From positions 1,736,001 to 1,800,000 of the forward strand of contig CM074696.1 in the NCBI GenBank assembly GCA_037367355.1: a stretch of DNA of 64,000 nt, read 5' to 3'. The stretch is from Neoscytalidium dimidiatum. Its lineage: Eukaryota > Ascomycota > Dothideomycetes > Botryosphaeriales > Botryosphaeriaceae. Below the pieces are notes generated by a model. The model saw only the letters and a list, made by a program, of their open reading frames with translations. It searched no databases and had not been told where the DNA came from. Positions 1-13,520 of the stretch are shown one piece after another. Position 1 is the stretch's first letter. Every line of letters starts with the position of its first letter. A program made the position numbers and the translations under genes.

Positions 1-132
1 CCGATTAATTATCATACGAGTAAGATATCCCTTGCCCTACGTGATCTTGCGAGCGACGAATCCACCCGACAAGTATGATAGTTAATCTGAATCGGATTCT
101 TCGAGGTCGGATTCGAGTGGGTCTGTCCCGCG

Positions 133-2143
133 TTAGCCCACTCTCGCCATGGCAGCCGCAAACGCGGCTACGCTCATGATATCTTCCAAATCTATACCTC
201 TGTAAGGCACATAGTCCAGCTTGCCGTCCAGCTTCGCAGCGAAGCTCTGGTTGATAGCCATCACTTCTTCATCTGATAGTTTGCTGTCCTGTGCTGCAGA
301 GCTGACCATGAATTCGATGCCTCTATTTCCCGGCCCAAGACGTTCGACAAAGTCCATTAGTCCCTCGAAAGTGAAAGTACTGATCGATGCAATATCCAGA
401 CGGCGAAGCTCCTTGAGGTTTGCAAGTTCGGGCAAGACAGCATCGCCAACTTGGAGACCTGTGAAGTAGACTTCGTCCAGATGCGGCAAGTTCCTCGCAA
501 GGGTAATGATGTGTTCATCGTTAAAGAAATCGGAAACACCAATGAGCTTAACATGCCTGAGTTGTTTCAGCTGTGTGAGCGTCTCCACAATGATGTCTAT
601 GTCATCCCTCGTCATTCCTTCGGAGTCTGCCCTGAGGTGGAGCCATTGGAGACTTGTGTGGTTTGCGAGGGCTCGATGGAACTCTACTGCGTTGTGTGCT
701 ACATAAGAATCGACGTTCAAATGAGAGAGTTTGACGTCATCTTGGTAGAGGATAGGCGTGACCAGCTTTGTGGCTGCGAGGAAGCCCGTGAAGACGAGAC
801 TGCGTAGCTGCTTGCATTGGCATAACCAGTCCTTGACTTCAAGGAAAACATCGTGTTGTGTTGCCTCTAGGTCGACTGGGTCTTCATTGACGTTGATGTG
901 CTCAAGCTCTAGTGTCTCAAGGGCAGTACAGTTCTTCAGCAAGCCGAGATGTGGTAGAGCACTCGTCTTCAAAGCCATTTTGAGGTTCTTGAGCGATTGG
1001 CCATGGGAATTGAGTGACAGAAATGCCCCTTCGCCGATATCGGTGTGACTGATGGCCTCGAAGAACCTTAGCTGTTGGGTCTGGAGCCCAGCGAGGAAAG
1101 AGGCAAGTTGTACGTCGGCGGATTCACCGGTCCTATGTCGTGATCAGTATGCTCTTCCGCTTATGTGATCAATGATCCCCTACCAAGTGTAAAAGCTTAG
1201 AGCGTTGAATTTCGGACAATGCTCTATTATGGCGTCCTGGGCCTTGGGATCACTGAGGGCGCTGCCTTCCCATAATTGGAGGGAACTGAGGCGCGGCAGC
1301 CTTGGTGCCCACTTGATGATAGCACTGGGTTTGACTTCAAAATATTATCAGCAAATTAGTCGAGGAAGAAGCTAGGGCTACACACTATTTCCGGTGATCT
1401 GTTCAATGGATGGTGTGTGTTGCGTTACAGCTATGTAGAATCAGCATTACCGCGTGATATACGAAACAGAGCGGTGCTGACCGTCTCCAATAGCGTCAAC
1501 GATAGCATTGACGTCCAGCTGTCGGTTGCGTTTCTTTCCTGTGAGCTTAGACGGTGGAGGTTGGAACATGATCTTGAACCCGGCCATAGGTCCAGAGAAG
1601 AAGTTCCTGAAGAGACATCAGCGGGTACAACATCGGGAAGTACTATCGCGCAAGGGCACAAAACGGCTCACGCAAGGAGTTACATAGATGTGAGTACAAA
1701 GAGAGACTAACTTCGCGATATCACTGTGCAACTTGAATTTGTCGTCGTCTAGCAGATAGCTAAGATCGCGCAGATCCAAAATTCTGATGTAGCGGCAATA
1801 AGGAAAGGCGGTAGCGCCGAGACTGGATGCAACGATGGAACGCCACATTATAGACCACTTCTGGACCATAAGCAGCACGTGCGCGGGAGTGCTGTCGCTG
1901 TCACTGTCTCCGCCCCCGCCAATGACAGGAGATGCATTGTGGTAACTACGAAAAATTGTCAGAGAGGTGCACGAATGTAGGACATATTTGGAAAAATCGA
2001 CGGTACCGATAGAGAGTGGTCAAAGCTGGTATTGCAAAGCGCTTCCCGGAGAGGGCGCATTGGAACAGAGAGTCGAAATCCTTGGCATCGGCGAGCCGAT
2101 CACACAAGACGTACAAGACGTCCTCGGGTACATCTAGCGGCAT
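133..2143 (-). CDS. F-box / leucine-rich repeat-like protein, about 555 aa, five exons
   Basis: The predicted protein starts with an F-box-like segment (VPEDVLYVLCDRL, residues about 3-40) and continues with leucine-rich, ribonuclease-inhibitor-like repeats, for example LPHLDEVYFTGLQ and LKELRRLDI near the C terminus. F-box proteins of this layout are substrate receptors of SCF ubiquitin ligases; the substrate cannot be read from sequence. Exons that keep the frame are 2143-2007, 1945-1712, 1606-1451, 1324-1184 and 1132-133. The donor-acceptor pairs are GT-AG and the phases add up. The start was chosen at 2143 because the F-box begins there. The third intron (1325-1450) is the least certain and could hide a micro-exon. 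The gene is divergent from rad9, with a shared upstream region of about 250 bp. Confidence 0.75.
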
Positions 2144-2392
2144 TCTCGCGATTGCCGCGTGATTTCGACAAAATGGGCAAAAATGCAGTGACGAGCGAGT
2201 GTGTCTGGGATGGTGTTGAAGCTGCCTGTCGGGGTTGTTATGGTTAAGGCTGGGCCGGGGGAGCTCGGACGGCGAGATGACTTCCACGCGCGGCGCGTCT
2301 TCCCAGGCGCGCCCGCCGCGACACGGCTGCCTGCCGCTCCAACACCCCAGCACCCAAGCAGTCCTCCCATTCCAAATCTGTAACCCCACAAG

Positions 2393-3943
2393 ATGATCAC
2401 CCTGGACTTCACCCTCCTGCCAGAAGCTCTGGCCGCGCTGCACGATGCACTCGTCTGCCTCAGCAAATTCAGCGAGTCTGTCTCCATTGAAGCTCGCCGC
2501 GAGAGGGTATGTTCCATGCCTCGCTGCTGAGGCGAGAGCGAAACGATAAATTTTCCTTGTCTAGTTATCTCTCACTGCTCTGAACTCGTCAAAATCCGCC
2601 TACGCCTCTTTTACCTTGGACGCCTCAAAATTCTTTTCCCACTACAAATTCGCCTCCGCTGGCAGACGCGCAGATGGTCGCTTCACCTGCCGTATCTACA
2701 ACAAGGTAATTTTGTGTCTCTGAGTCTCTCGGCGCCCCGTACTGACCACTGCAGGCACTTCTTTCTGTCTTCAAAGGCCGGGTACTAGATCCGAGGGGGA
2801 GGGATACCACGGTTGACAGATGCGAAGTAACCCTGCAAGATAACCCCGACGAAGCAGAATGTCGCCTCATCATCAAGATGCTCTCGAACCAAGGCACGAG
2901 ACATCAGCCACTTCAGTCACAATGTACTAACTACAAACTAGGAGTCACTAAGACATACAAATTAACCTACGAGTCTGTCGAAGTAATGCACGCTCTCTTC
3001 GACAAGCAGTCTGCACACAACCGGTGGACAATACGCTCGGAAACACTCAAGGACGCCATAGAGTACTTTGGCCCCAAAACAGAGCAACTTGACATCTACG
3101 CCGAGGACGGCCGTGTCACCTACACTAGCTTCACTGAGAAAGTTACAAATGGCAAAGGCAAGCTGTCCCTACCACTTGTCCTTGCAACACTTCTATTCTA
3201 ACTATACCACAGAAATCCTCAAGCAGCCTCTCCAGACTGCCGTCTCACTCAGCACTGCTGATTTCGAACACTTCGCTGCAACCGAGCAAATGCACATTGT
3301 CATTAGTGTCAAGGATTTCAAGGCAATTGTCACACATGCTGAACATCTACGCGCCTCCATCCATGCCTACTACTCGCAGCCCACAAGACCATTGCAATTT
3401 AGCTACGGCAACGCTACCCTTGGCGTCCTCTGCGAGTTCACCCTCATGACCATCGGCGATCCACAGGGCCAGGTCGATAGCGGCAGGAGCACGCCCCGTG
3501 TTGTGACATCCAGCTCCAACACTGCCTCAAGAGCACAGTCCGTGACCGCTCAATCTGCCACTTCCGCAGCCGGTAGACAACGCAACTCCGCCATGCCACC
3601 GCCAGCAGCACCTGCTTCCCGCCCAGCTACCCGCCAGCGAAGAGCACCGCCAGGTTCAGCCACTAAACCATCGCAGCAAGAGACCCACACCACCAGCGAG
3701 GAGGAGTCACTCTTTCTCCCACAAGACGATGGAAACGAGGATGCTCGCTGGGATCCCGCCGGCGATGAAGAAGAAGAGACCCTGGGCTGGGAAGCTAGCG
3801 CTGATCCAAATACATTCACCTCTGTGTTGCGAGACAGTGCGCCTAAGATAACGGGAACAATAGCAAGAGGTGCAATGAGCGACGATGAGCCTAACGGGCT
3901 AGAGCCTACGCAAAGACTATCACAGATCCGAGGGTTGTGGTGA
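2393..3943 (+). CDS. rad9: Rad9-type checkpoint clamp subunit (9-1-1 complex), 446 aa
   Basis: Rad9 is one of three subunits of the PCNA-like 9-1-1 clamp that is loaded at damaged DNA and activates the ATR/Chk1-type checkpoint in the nucleus. The sequence shows the Rad9 clamp region over residues about 1-290 (ALLSVFKGRVLDPRG, GVTKTYKLTYESVEVMHALF, EILKQPLQTAVSL). A Ser/Thr/Pro- and acid-rich tail follows, expected to be the phosphorylated signalling tail. Exons are 2393-2506, 2565-2705, 2755-2893, 2942-3157 and 3213-3943. Introns 3 and 4 use GC donors, and both must be removed to restore conserved clamp sequence. The phases sum exactly to 447 codons. It is divergent from the F-box gene. Confidence 0.9.
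2894..2941 (+). other. GC-AG intron (48 nt) in rad9
   Basis: The donor is AAG/GCACGA, the branch site is a perfect TACTAAC and the acceptor is AACTAG. The length is a multiple of three with no stop, so a naive reading keeps 16 spurious residues. Splicing gives NQ-GVTKTYKL, which matches the Rad9 family pattern. Confidence 0.75.
3158..3212 (+). other. GC-AG intron (55 nt) in rad9
   Basis: The donor is AAAG/GCAAGC, the branch-like sequence is TCTAACTAT and the acceptor is CCACAG. Splicing joins TNGK to EILKQPLQT; without it the frame ends at a stop at 3199-3201. This is the second non-GT donor in the same gene. Confidence 0.8.
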
Positions 3944-4201
3944 TTACGGTGCTCACTCAGGTAGATCAATAGCTATAGACCACAATAGGAAGAGAAAAGA
4001 AATAATCTTTGCTCAACTTGTACATTCTCGGCGCTTTCTGTTCTCAATCTTCTTGTTTCTCTCCAGCGACACACACTTTGCTTCCACAAAACACATCAAG
4101 ATCTTCACACACCCTATAACAACTCCCAAACAGTATTCCCATCCATGTAAGTTACCCCCAAGCCTTCTTCGTGTAGACGAGATAACCTCCGACTAGTCAT
4201 C

Positions 4202-4375
4202 ATGAAGACCACCGACAAACTCGTGCTTGGTCTTGCCCTGGGTGGTGTTTTTGCTCTTGTTCTGGTGATCGGCTGTTTTTTTGCCTTCCTAAGGGCTGGC
4301 AGCAACAGGGTGGCAGTCGGAGGGACTGCAGACATGGGAGAGGAGGAGGCCGTAGAGTTGCAGGAACTGGAGTAG
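4202..4375 (+). CDS. 57-aa single-pass membrane microprotein
   Basis: This short frame encodes a basic N terminus (MKTTDK), one clear membrane helix (LVLGLALGGVFALVLVIGCF, residues about 7-28) and an acidic C-terminal tail (EEEAVELQELE). It ends at a TAG at 4373-4375. Just upstream, GTAAGT at about 4146 and GACTAG at 4196 could bound a 5' UTR intron. That would fit a spliced leader placed directly before this ATG. I do not recognise a family and assign no function. It lies between rad9 and the convergent membrane-protein gene. It could be a chance frame, but the helix and the nearby splice signals favour a real small gene. Confidence 0.45.
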   Translation: MKTTDKLVLGLALGGVFALVLVIGCFFAFLRAGSNRVAVGGTADMGEEEAVELQELE

Positions 4376-4825
4376 CGGGGGAGGAGGGGAAGTGATGGGG
4401 ATAGGGGTGGGTCAAAATGGCGAATGTCAATGGGATGAGCGGCAATGAAAGAGGATCAATCAAATCACTCACAGATGACTAATGTCCTGCTTCATGAGTG
4501 ATCATAGTACTGTAGTTGAATGTCATAATTGAAGTTTTGCAAAAAAAAAAATTAATTTGTGTGGCTAACACGCCAATCGATTTTTGCATACCCAATTCCA
4601 GCCCAAGGTCTCTGATCAAATTTTTTTTTCCCCCCAGTTCTTGCCTTACCCATAGCAAGCCCGACATCATAGCATGATTTTATATTATAAATGCTGCTGT
4701 AACGATAAATCGTGACCAATCTAAGCCAAAGTGAAGTGACCAGCACCGTCAGACCGGGTATCACAAAACCATCCCAGGAACCCCTCTACCCTCACATTCC
4801 CATCTCAATCCTTGTCAATATATTA
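4376..4825. other. Convergent intergenic region
   Basis: No gene is seen. The stretch holds an A-run near 4541, a T-run followed by C at about 4620, and A/T-rich 3' flanking sequence of the two convergent genes. Confidence 0.6.
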
Positions 4826-6459
4826 TTAAGTCTCTTTCTCTTTCCCCTTTCCTTCACCCCCATCATCCTTTTTGAGGCCTTCATCCGCTCCCTCTGGTAA
4901 CGGCACCGTCTTCGGATCAGGCAAATTCAGAACTGACGGTAGATCCACAACCCTCGGATCTTCACCAGCTTGTTCATGGATCGTAATTGGCGGCTCAGTA
5001 CCAACGTTCCCAAAATCACCACCACCCCTACTCGATGACATGGAGTCTGACGGCCCTACACCCTCATTACTCTCGCCGGGTGCCTTTGTGCCAGGAACGA
5101 GCACGATGCGGGGGCTGGCGCCATCGTCGAGGTCAGACGTGGAATTATTCACGCTAGCCTCGCGCTCAAGTCTAACCTCGCGGCCGCGCTTGTGGCAATA
5201 CCAGAAGACGAAGAGGAGGACTGCCGTAGCAATGTCAGATGACGTCTCGCAAACAATACCGGTATGCGAAGGAAATCACTTACTGAACACAGCCAAGCTC
5301 ATGAGGACGTTCGTCCCCGTCACCACAGCGGGGAAGCGCAGCTTCAAGAAATTCAGAATGGCGCGCAGCATCGCGGCGATGGCGCCCTGCTCCGACACCA
5401 GCTTCTTGAGCGGCGGATACTTCTTCGCGTACTTCGCGCCCGACTTTGCATACTTCCCATACTTGCTGCTGCTGCTGGCCCCGGTCTTCTTCGCATTTGC
5501 CTCCGCCTGCAGATGCGCATCCGGCTTCTCCGACGCGGCGGCCAAGACCTCCGGAGCGAGGGCGGCCGTCATCTTGGCGGGCAGCTGCTTGATCAGGTTC
5601 TGCAGGAAGGGCGGCAGCGAGCCGTACATCTTGTCGAGCTGCTTCTCCGAGTTGGTAAGCAGCGACTCCAGGTCGTTGTACGCGTGCGGCGCGCCCTCGA
5701 CCAGGTCCTTCAGCACCTGCTTGAACTTCTCGAGCAGCTCCTGCGACTCCTTGCTGAAGCTGAAGACGCGGTTGTTCACGGCGGCGAGGTTGAGCTGATC
5801 CAGCACTTCGGCCAGGTCGTGCTGCTCCTTTTCGACTTCGGCTTCGGCGTCCGCGGCGGTGGTGGTGGTGGCTGCGGCGAGGCTGCCGTCGGGGTTGAGC
5901 TCGACACCTTCGCCTTTCTTGACGGCTTCGGCGGCGGAGGCGAGGCTGTCGGCCGCTTTGGCGTCGGCTTTGGACTGGCGCATGGACTGAGCCGTAGTTA
6001 GCTAGTATGCATCTCTCTTTAAGGGATCATGGGTTGCGGCTTTACCTTTGCGCGCTTTGGAATATCAGGCACCCACGACCAGTAATTCTTCTTCTTTTTC
6101 CCCTCCTCCGCCTGCGGCGTTGCGACAGGCGGCGACTGCGGGAGGGGTATCTGATCGGCGCCATCCATCAGAGCAACCTGCGCATCCTTGCCCTTTGTCT
6201 GTGTCCGCTGCCCGGCGCCATTCTCGAGGACAGCGAGGCTCGGTACGGTAGTAGGCCGGGGCCGCTCGGGCAGCGGGGGAGGCGTCTCACTCTCGGCTTC
6301 GGAGGTGATGCGCTCTAGGAAGGCTTCCTCCTCGTCGTTGAGAACGGGCGACTTGGGCTCGACGGCGCCCTGGGCTTCGGCAGCCTGCTTCGCGGCGCGC
6401 TCCTCGACTTTCTTGTCGCGATTGTTCTTGAACTTCTTGTAGGTGAAATATTCCAGCAT
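4826..6459 (-). CDS. Conserved fungal protein with one C-terminal membrane helix, 503 aa
   Basis: Three exons (6459-6046, 5986-5284, 5220-4826) join in frame with GT-AG introns. The N terminus (MLEYFTYKKFKNNRDKK) is basic. It is followed by a Pro-rich acidic stretch, then an Ala/Glu/Lys-rich predicted coiled region (residues about 140-330) containing repeats of KYAK/KYGKYAK. A hydrophobic helix at about 356-379 (NVLMSLAVFILLFVFWYCHK) is created only after splicing. An acidic Ser/Gly tail ends the protein. In Aspergillus-type annotations I believe similar proteins are called 'ring-like domain' proteins, but no RING cysteines are visible, so I keep it uncharacterised. It may be tail-anchored or single-pass. 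Confidence 0.75.
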
Positions 6460-7443
6460 GGTTGCGGAAACCAGCGGATCGATGCGGGGGCTTCCCGATA
6501 TTTCTGTGAGTGGTGGGTTTCTTTGTGGAGGGGAGGTGGTGGGAAGTGAGGTCTAAGTCGTTGCGGTAGTTTGACGTAGGGTATGCAGGAGGCGCTTGAG
6601 ACAAGCGGCGACATGCTGCCAGGCTTCGCGACGTGCGATGCTGCGGCATGTGATTGGCAGCCTATCAGGCTGCTCTGCGGGCGCCATGACGATCGCACGC
6701 ATGGATGGGAACACGGCTGGTGTGGCGCGAGGTGCGCGGATGGATGCGAGATCTTGGTTGTTCGCGCGCGCCTCCAATCCAGACCCCAGACCCCGGCTCC
6801 GCTTGCGTCATCCTGAGTGCACTGCCCGCTTGCCTCCTTCAACACCTTCGCTTGCACCATCTCGGAGTACGATGTGAAAGATATAGCACCACAGCAAGTG
6901 GCAGAGGAATTTACCCTTCAAGCCGTAACATGACTCGCATGGGTAGCTGACGCAGTCATCCAGAAGTGGATATTGCTAATACTGTACGTCTGCAAGACGG
7001 CTTCGACTGTCCATGAACCTTTCTCTAAGTATCTGCCCTCGTTGCATTTCTAGAGCGAGATCTGATTAAAAAAGTCAATATCTAAAAGCTAGTGAGCTAT
7101 TTTCGGAAAGCTTCTATCTTCATGTGCAAGAACAAGTCGATATTAGCTTGAATATTTGACTCACCGTGGCTTGGTGTCAAAATTACCCTGTTTGAAAACG
7201 ATCCGTTTATCCATGCTAACATGCATGCTTCAAGAATAACTGCAGAATGCCAGCGTCATTCCTTCTGTATTTGAGTGCAAAGGGTGCGGGTATGCAGGAG
7301 CTGAGGGGACCCTGATTCTGCTCATATTTTATAGCAGACTCGAGTGACAGACATCTCTTCACTATCACCTTCACTCTCTGGGCTCTTGCCTCTTGAGTCG
7401 CTACCACAGGCACACACAGTCGACTCCAGCCTCGAAATACATT
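6460..7443. other. Divergent intergenic region
   Basis: About 980 bp between two divergently transcribed genes. No conserved coding segment, RNA gene or repeat is recognised; the short overlapping frames here are low-complexity Pro/Arg translations. Confidence 0.55.
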
Positions 7444-8604
7444 ATGGATGCGCGTATTGACTCAATTGGTGACGCTGTTGAACGTAGTAAGAATCAAGAA
7501 CCATACAGCTCTCCGGGCCCGCTCTCTTCCAACCCGGACAGCGACGACATGGACCTTGATGGTGCCTTTGACAGAATGCAAGGCGCGGTCAACTTACCAT
7601 ACCAATCAGAAACATCCAGCGAGGCCTCAGACAGTGACGTCAACAAAGGATCGGACACCGACGATAGCCTTGATCCCTATGAAGTAAGTCCCGTTCAAGC
7701 AAAGACATCTTCAATAACTAACCTCCCTCGCCCCACCTTCCAGCTCGACGAGCCAGCTCCAAAATCCAAAGCCAGACCCGGCATCGCCAAGCGCACCACC
7801 ACCCGCCAAACCACCACCGCCCCCCGCGCCACCGTCTTCGCCCGCAGCGGCCGCGCCCACAGCGCCACCCTCGACGCAACCGACACCCTCATCTTCACGA
7901 TGAAGTCCGCCGGCCACGGCGACAAGACCGTCGCGGCCGAGCTGCGCGCCCGGAGCCTCACGCCCTACGACCCCAAGACCATCACGACGCGCTACCGCCG
8001 CATCCGCGAGGCCCGCATGCGCGCGACGGACGACCTGCTGCGGCGCGCGCGCAGGCGCTGGAGCGCGGCCGAGGACGAGGCGCTCATGGGCGCGTACGTC
8101 GAGGCGCTGCGGCGGCAGGACGAGGAGATCGGGAAGGTGAGGAGGAGGCTGTACTTGACGACCGCGTTCTTGGTGGCGGAGAGGTGTCCGGGGGCTTTTT
8201 ATAGCGCGGAGGCGTGCGAGAGGAGGTATCGGGATTTGATGGCTGGCGAGGCGGTTACGGAAAAGGCGTATGAGGAAGACCCGGAGATACGGAGGCGGGA
8301 GCGGGTGAGGAGGTTGCAGGTTTCGTGGGATATGGAGATTGAACGGAAATTGAAGGAGGAGTGGGAGTGGGAGGGTGTGCTGGTGGAGGAGCTGGCGGAG
8401 CAGGAGAGGGAGAGGAGGAAGGTGGCTAGGAGTGAGAGGGGTGGGTCGGTTAGGGCTGTAAGGAAGGCAAGGATGGAAGCAAAGGCCAAGAAAGAGGGTG
8501 ATGGTAAGTCTGACAGAGATGCTAGAGGTAATAGAGTGAGCAAGGGGAGAGGAGGTGCACGTGGAGGTAGAAGGGCAAAGGGCCGAGGAAGGGGGAGTAC
8601 CTGA
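7444..8604 (+). CDS. Myb/SANT-like basic nuclear protein, 366 aa
   Basis: The acidic Ser/Asp-rich N terminus (residues 1-80) is followed by a helical segment (TLIFTMKSAGHGDKTVAAEL, about 128-147). A Myb/SANT-like segment follows at about 183-246 (RRRWSAAEDEALMGAYVEAL ... CERRYRDLM), then a highly charged coiled stretch and a Gly/Arg/Lys-rich tail (GRGGARGGRRAKGRGRG). The role is probably DNA or chromatin binding in the nucleus. One intron, 7684-7743 (GTAAGT ... TTCCAG, 60 nt), is removable in frame. The central exon is much more GC-rich at third positions than its ends. The exact family is not recognised. Confidence 0.7.
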   Translation: MDARIDSIGDAVERSKNQEPYSSPGPLSSNPDSDDMDLDGAFDRMQGAVNLPYQSETSSEASDSDVNKGSDTDDSLDPYEVSPVQAKTSSITNLPRPTFQLDEPAPKSKARPGIAKRTTTRQTTTAPRATVFARSGRAHSATLDATDTLIFTMKSAGHGDKTVAAELRARSLTPYDPKTITTRYRRIREARMRATDDLLRRARRRWSAAEDEALMGAYVEALRRQDEEIGKVRRRLYLTTAFLVAERCPGAFYSAEACERRYRDLMAGEAVTEKAYEEDPEIRRRERVRRLQVSWDMEIERKLKEEWEWEGVLVEELAEQERERRKVARSERGGSVRAVRKARMEAKAKKEGDGKSDRDARGNRVSKGRGGARGGRRAKGRGRGST

Positions 8605-10931
8605 TGAACGATGAATAAAGGTAGAAAATGGGGTGACTGAACGTCATTCACGGAAATTCAAAGGCGGGTGTACAACAGTTCCATTGAATTTACTGGAAAT
8701 TGGGCTATACTACAAATTGATTGAGCAAAGATAGGCCCCACTGGAGCGGCACCGCAAAAAGGAATTAGCTGGGAAGGCAGCATTCACCAATCGAGCCATA
8801 GTGGTTCAAGGAGACAATCGACTGGATTACGTGCCTCCTCACTTGAGGTTTCCGTACACCCGTGGCGATTCGCATAGTATAAGATAATTATGCAGCTGCA
8901 GCAAGTGAAGCTAGTTGACTCGAACTACCACCCGGGGGGAGGGGGTTGTGGGATGTGGTGTGGCGTGTTTAGGATATCTTGGCTTCAGACTATTTCTGGG
9001 CTGATATTCTTTGTCATACAGCTGAACGTGGCTTGCAGTGGGAAGATGAAAAAAAGCCCGCATCATTGAGATCATCTGTATCTTGTGAGAAGTTGAAGAG
9101 GTTGTCAAAGACGTAATTGTTCGACAGCATTATTGACATTTGCATCCGGACGACTCGTTCAACTCCACACACTTACTGCCATTTATTCCTGTAAAGCCCT
9201 TAGTTATCTGCTCATACAATCATCCACTTATCCCTCCAAAGAACGATAGCAATTTTCCACCCTTTGAACGAAGCGGGCTAGACCAGTAGGGCTTTCACAT
9301 TGCATGAGATATCTATCGAAGCATCCCGCGTAAGCCTTTATCTCTTGGCAAGTGCAAAAACGCTTTTGAAGCTTTCATATCTGATCGAAAATGTCTAGTG
9401 CGGCGTGCGGATGCTCATCCGTCTGCCGACTATCAGAAAACACGTACGTCATCGTACTCAATAAAAGCGCTGAGCCGTATCCACCGACCAATTCGCCGCG
9501 GTAGTAATAACTCACTCATCCGGGCAGGTGCGGCTCCGCATGCTCTTCCAACGGGAATAACGAACAGAGCATGCCGCGGTCGTAGACAGACAGGAAGGAC
9601 GAAGTCCTGGGTGCCTCGCCGCATGTGTGTATCGCATGAGCAGCCTCAATGCCGGTAAACTTGCCCAAGTATGACTGCAGAATGGAAAACCTTCAAACTT
9701 GCAACAACAGCCCAGAACAGTGGTGTATGATGGGAAGAAGGCGACCTCGTGCCGGGGGCTTTGGACGTCGTTACCCCGGACCCACCCCCGCTCTCCGTCT
9801 ACCCCGCACACCACAACCGCACCACCCACAAACGGCCCCAGCCCCACTGGTTGGCGCGTATCACGCGCGTAAGTGGCATATCCGGCCGCCGGAACTAGCA
9901 GATTGGGGAGGCCCGAAAGTCAACTGCTTGTGGCGTAGACACTGCACTTCGCCCCTTCACCTCCGCATCGTCGGGTAAGGGGGTAGGACTGGAACTCATC
10001 GGAGCCATTCCAACCCAATGCAGCGGGCGAATCCCATGGATCATGGTGTTACTCAAATCCAGGCTCGCGGCTCTGCCGACAATATTCAAGGTAGGTATGC
10101 CGGTTCAACGTGCAGAGCTTTTAGTATTGGCCAGCATACAGATCCTGAATTAGGTCAGCTCCTTTCCTCCAATTCTGCTCTGCCGCATTACCACAGTTGA
10201 CCCACAGCGCATCCGCACGCGGCTTATTTCCGTGACCATTGATCCTACCATTTCCCGCTGATATCCGTTGCCCTGCTCTCGCCCCTCCCCCACAGCCATG
10301 CTGATCAAGAGAATTCGGGCTCCCACAAGCGCCTCCTCGCCCATACCCAACTAAAGCTGGCCAGCCCGCGTCACAACGGTGCAGGCCATGATTAAGCAGA
10401 AGCGATTTGTATTCAGTCTATCGTTGGCTGGCTCCAGACGGGGTCCGCTAGGTCAGCACATTCGCCTGGCTTTTTGGTCCAACGGACCAAAGGAAAGAGA
10501 AAGCAGCAGCCACTCCTCATGACACGCCTTCTGCGCGCATCAGGAACCCTAGGCGTAGGGATCGCCACGCCTTGTCTTGTCTTTCCTTGCCATCCTCTTC
10601 GCCAGACGCGCTTTGATAGGCCCACACGGAGAAAAGGGACCCTCAGCTCGTAAAATAGGTAATGCTAAGCGCCCGGGCACGTGCCGCTGGACTGGGGTAG
10701 CTCGTGTCTCGTTCCTGGCCGGGCAACCCGTCGTACCCAAGGAAGTAGATTCCTTCCAGATTGGCATGCATATAAGACTTCACGGCTCCACTCGTCGGTT
10801 CCGCTCGCAACCTCATTCCTCTCAGCAGGGCTTCTCCCTTCTCTTCCTTATATTTTTATCCCTCCGCATAGATCTCTTCCCTATCATTGAGATAGATTCT
10901 ATTCACTTTGTCTTATTTCCACTCCGCAGCT
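8605..10931. other. Gene-free region of about 2.3 kb upstream of the monooxygenase
   Basis: No open frame with family-like sequence, no RNA gene and no clear repeat is visible. Composition is mixed, with an AT-richer left half and a GC-richer right half. The right end holds the promoter of the monooxygenase gene. Confidence 0.5.
10769..10777 (+). promoter_or_regulatory. TATA-like element of the monooxygenase gene
   Basis: CATATAAGA lies about 155 bp upstream of the ATG at 10932. It is followed by a long C/T-rich leader, typical of strongly expressed fungal genes. Confidence 0.45.
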
Positions 10932-12778
<1,847 letters not shown>

Positions 12779-13520
12779 GGAACAGGAAGGTGTGTCTCCT
12801 GGACGGAGAAATGGAAGATTTCTTGATGCGCGTGTATAGCGATACTCTCTTGATGATTTATGATAGTGCAACATGTAAATCGTATGTGAATTAAGCGGCG
12901 CTTCTTTTTTGGTATGTTTCCTAAATGCTTGATCAGTCAAAGATGAGTTGATAGCAGAATGCAGTAGGTGATTCAGCTACTCAGCAATCATGTCTCCAGG
13001 GGACCTTGGTTATTTATCTGACTATTGCTTAAGCAGCTTCGGCTCATTGCCTTCTAAGCTCCTAATTTGTCTGAAAAGGCTGTTTGGTGATCTCAAACTG
13101 GACTACAGACCGCTGCGGGAATTTGATAATGCAAATGAACCGTTGCAAGAAAGTATTTTTGATGGAAAGTGAAGCCGATGGTGAGACGAATATCTCTTCC
13201 GACGTTCGAAGTTGTAAATGGACTGCCCGATCGAAGACCCTGCATAGACCCTGACGTAGAGTGAAAGTGGGGATGAAGAACAATTTTCTTTTCAGACGTT
13301 CGATCTTGAGAACAGACTGATCGCCTAACCCAATTCGGACTCTTGCATGGAACCTGATCATTGTTATCGGAGGAAGGTGAAGGAGAAACGAATGACCTCT
13401 TTTTCCTCTTCCCAGATGTTCGAACTTGCAGACGGGCTTGAAGCTGAAGATGCCTGAGCCCTTACCCTCAAGCGCCTCGTCCAGCGAGCTCGACGAAATC
13501 AGTTCCAAGTTTGGGTTTGA
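12779..13520. other. Convergent intergenic region with diverged tandem repeats
   Basis: No gene is supported. The notable content is three imperfect repeat units, listed separately. A 148-codon minus-strand frame covers them but resembles no known family. Confidence 0.5.
13165..13460. repeat. Three diverged tandem repeat units
   Basis: Units centre on GACGTTCGAAGTTG (13201), GACGTTCGATCTTG (13294) and GATGTTCGAACTTG (13415). Each is preceded by a related AG-rich segment (GAGACGAAT, GAAGAACAAT, GAAACGAAT) and a pyrimidine tract ending in CCG or CAG. Spacing is about 93 and 121 bp. Origin and function are unknown. Confidence 0.6.
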
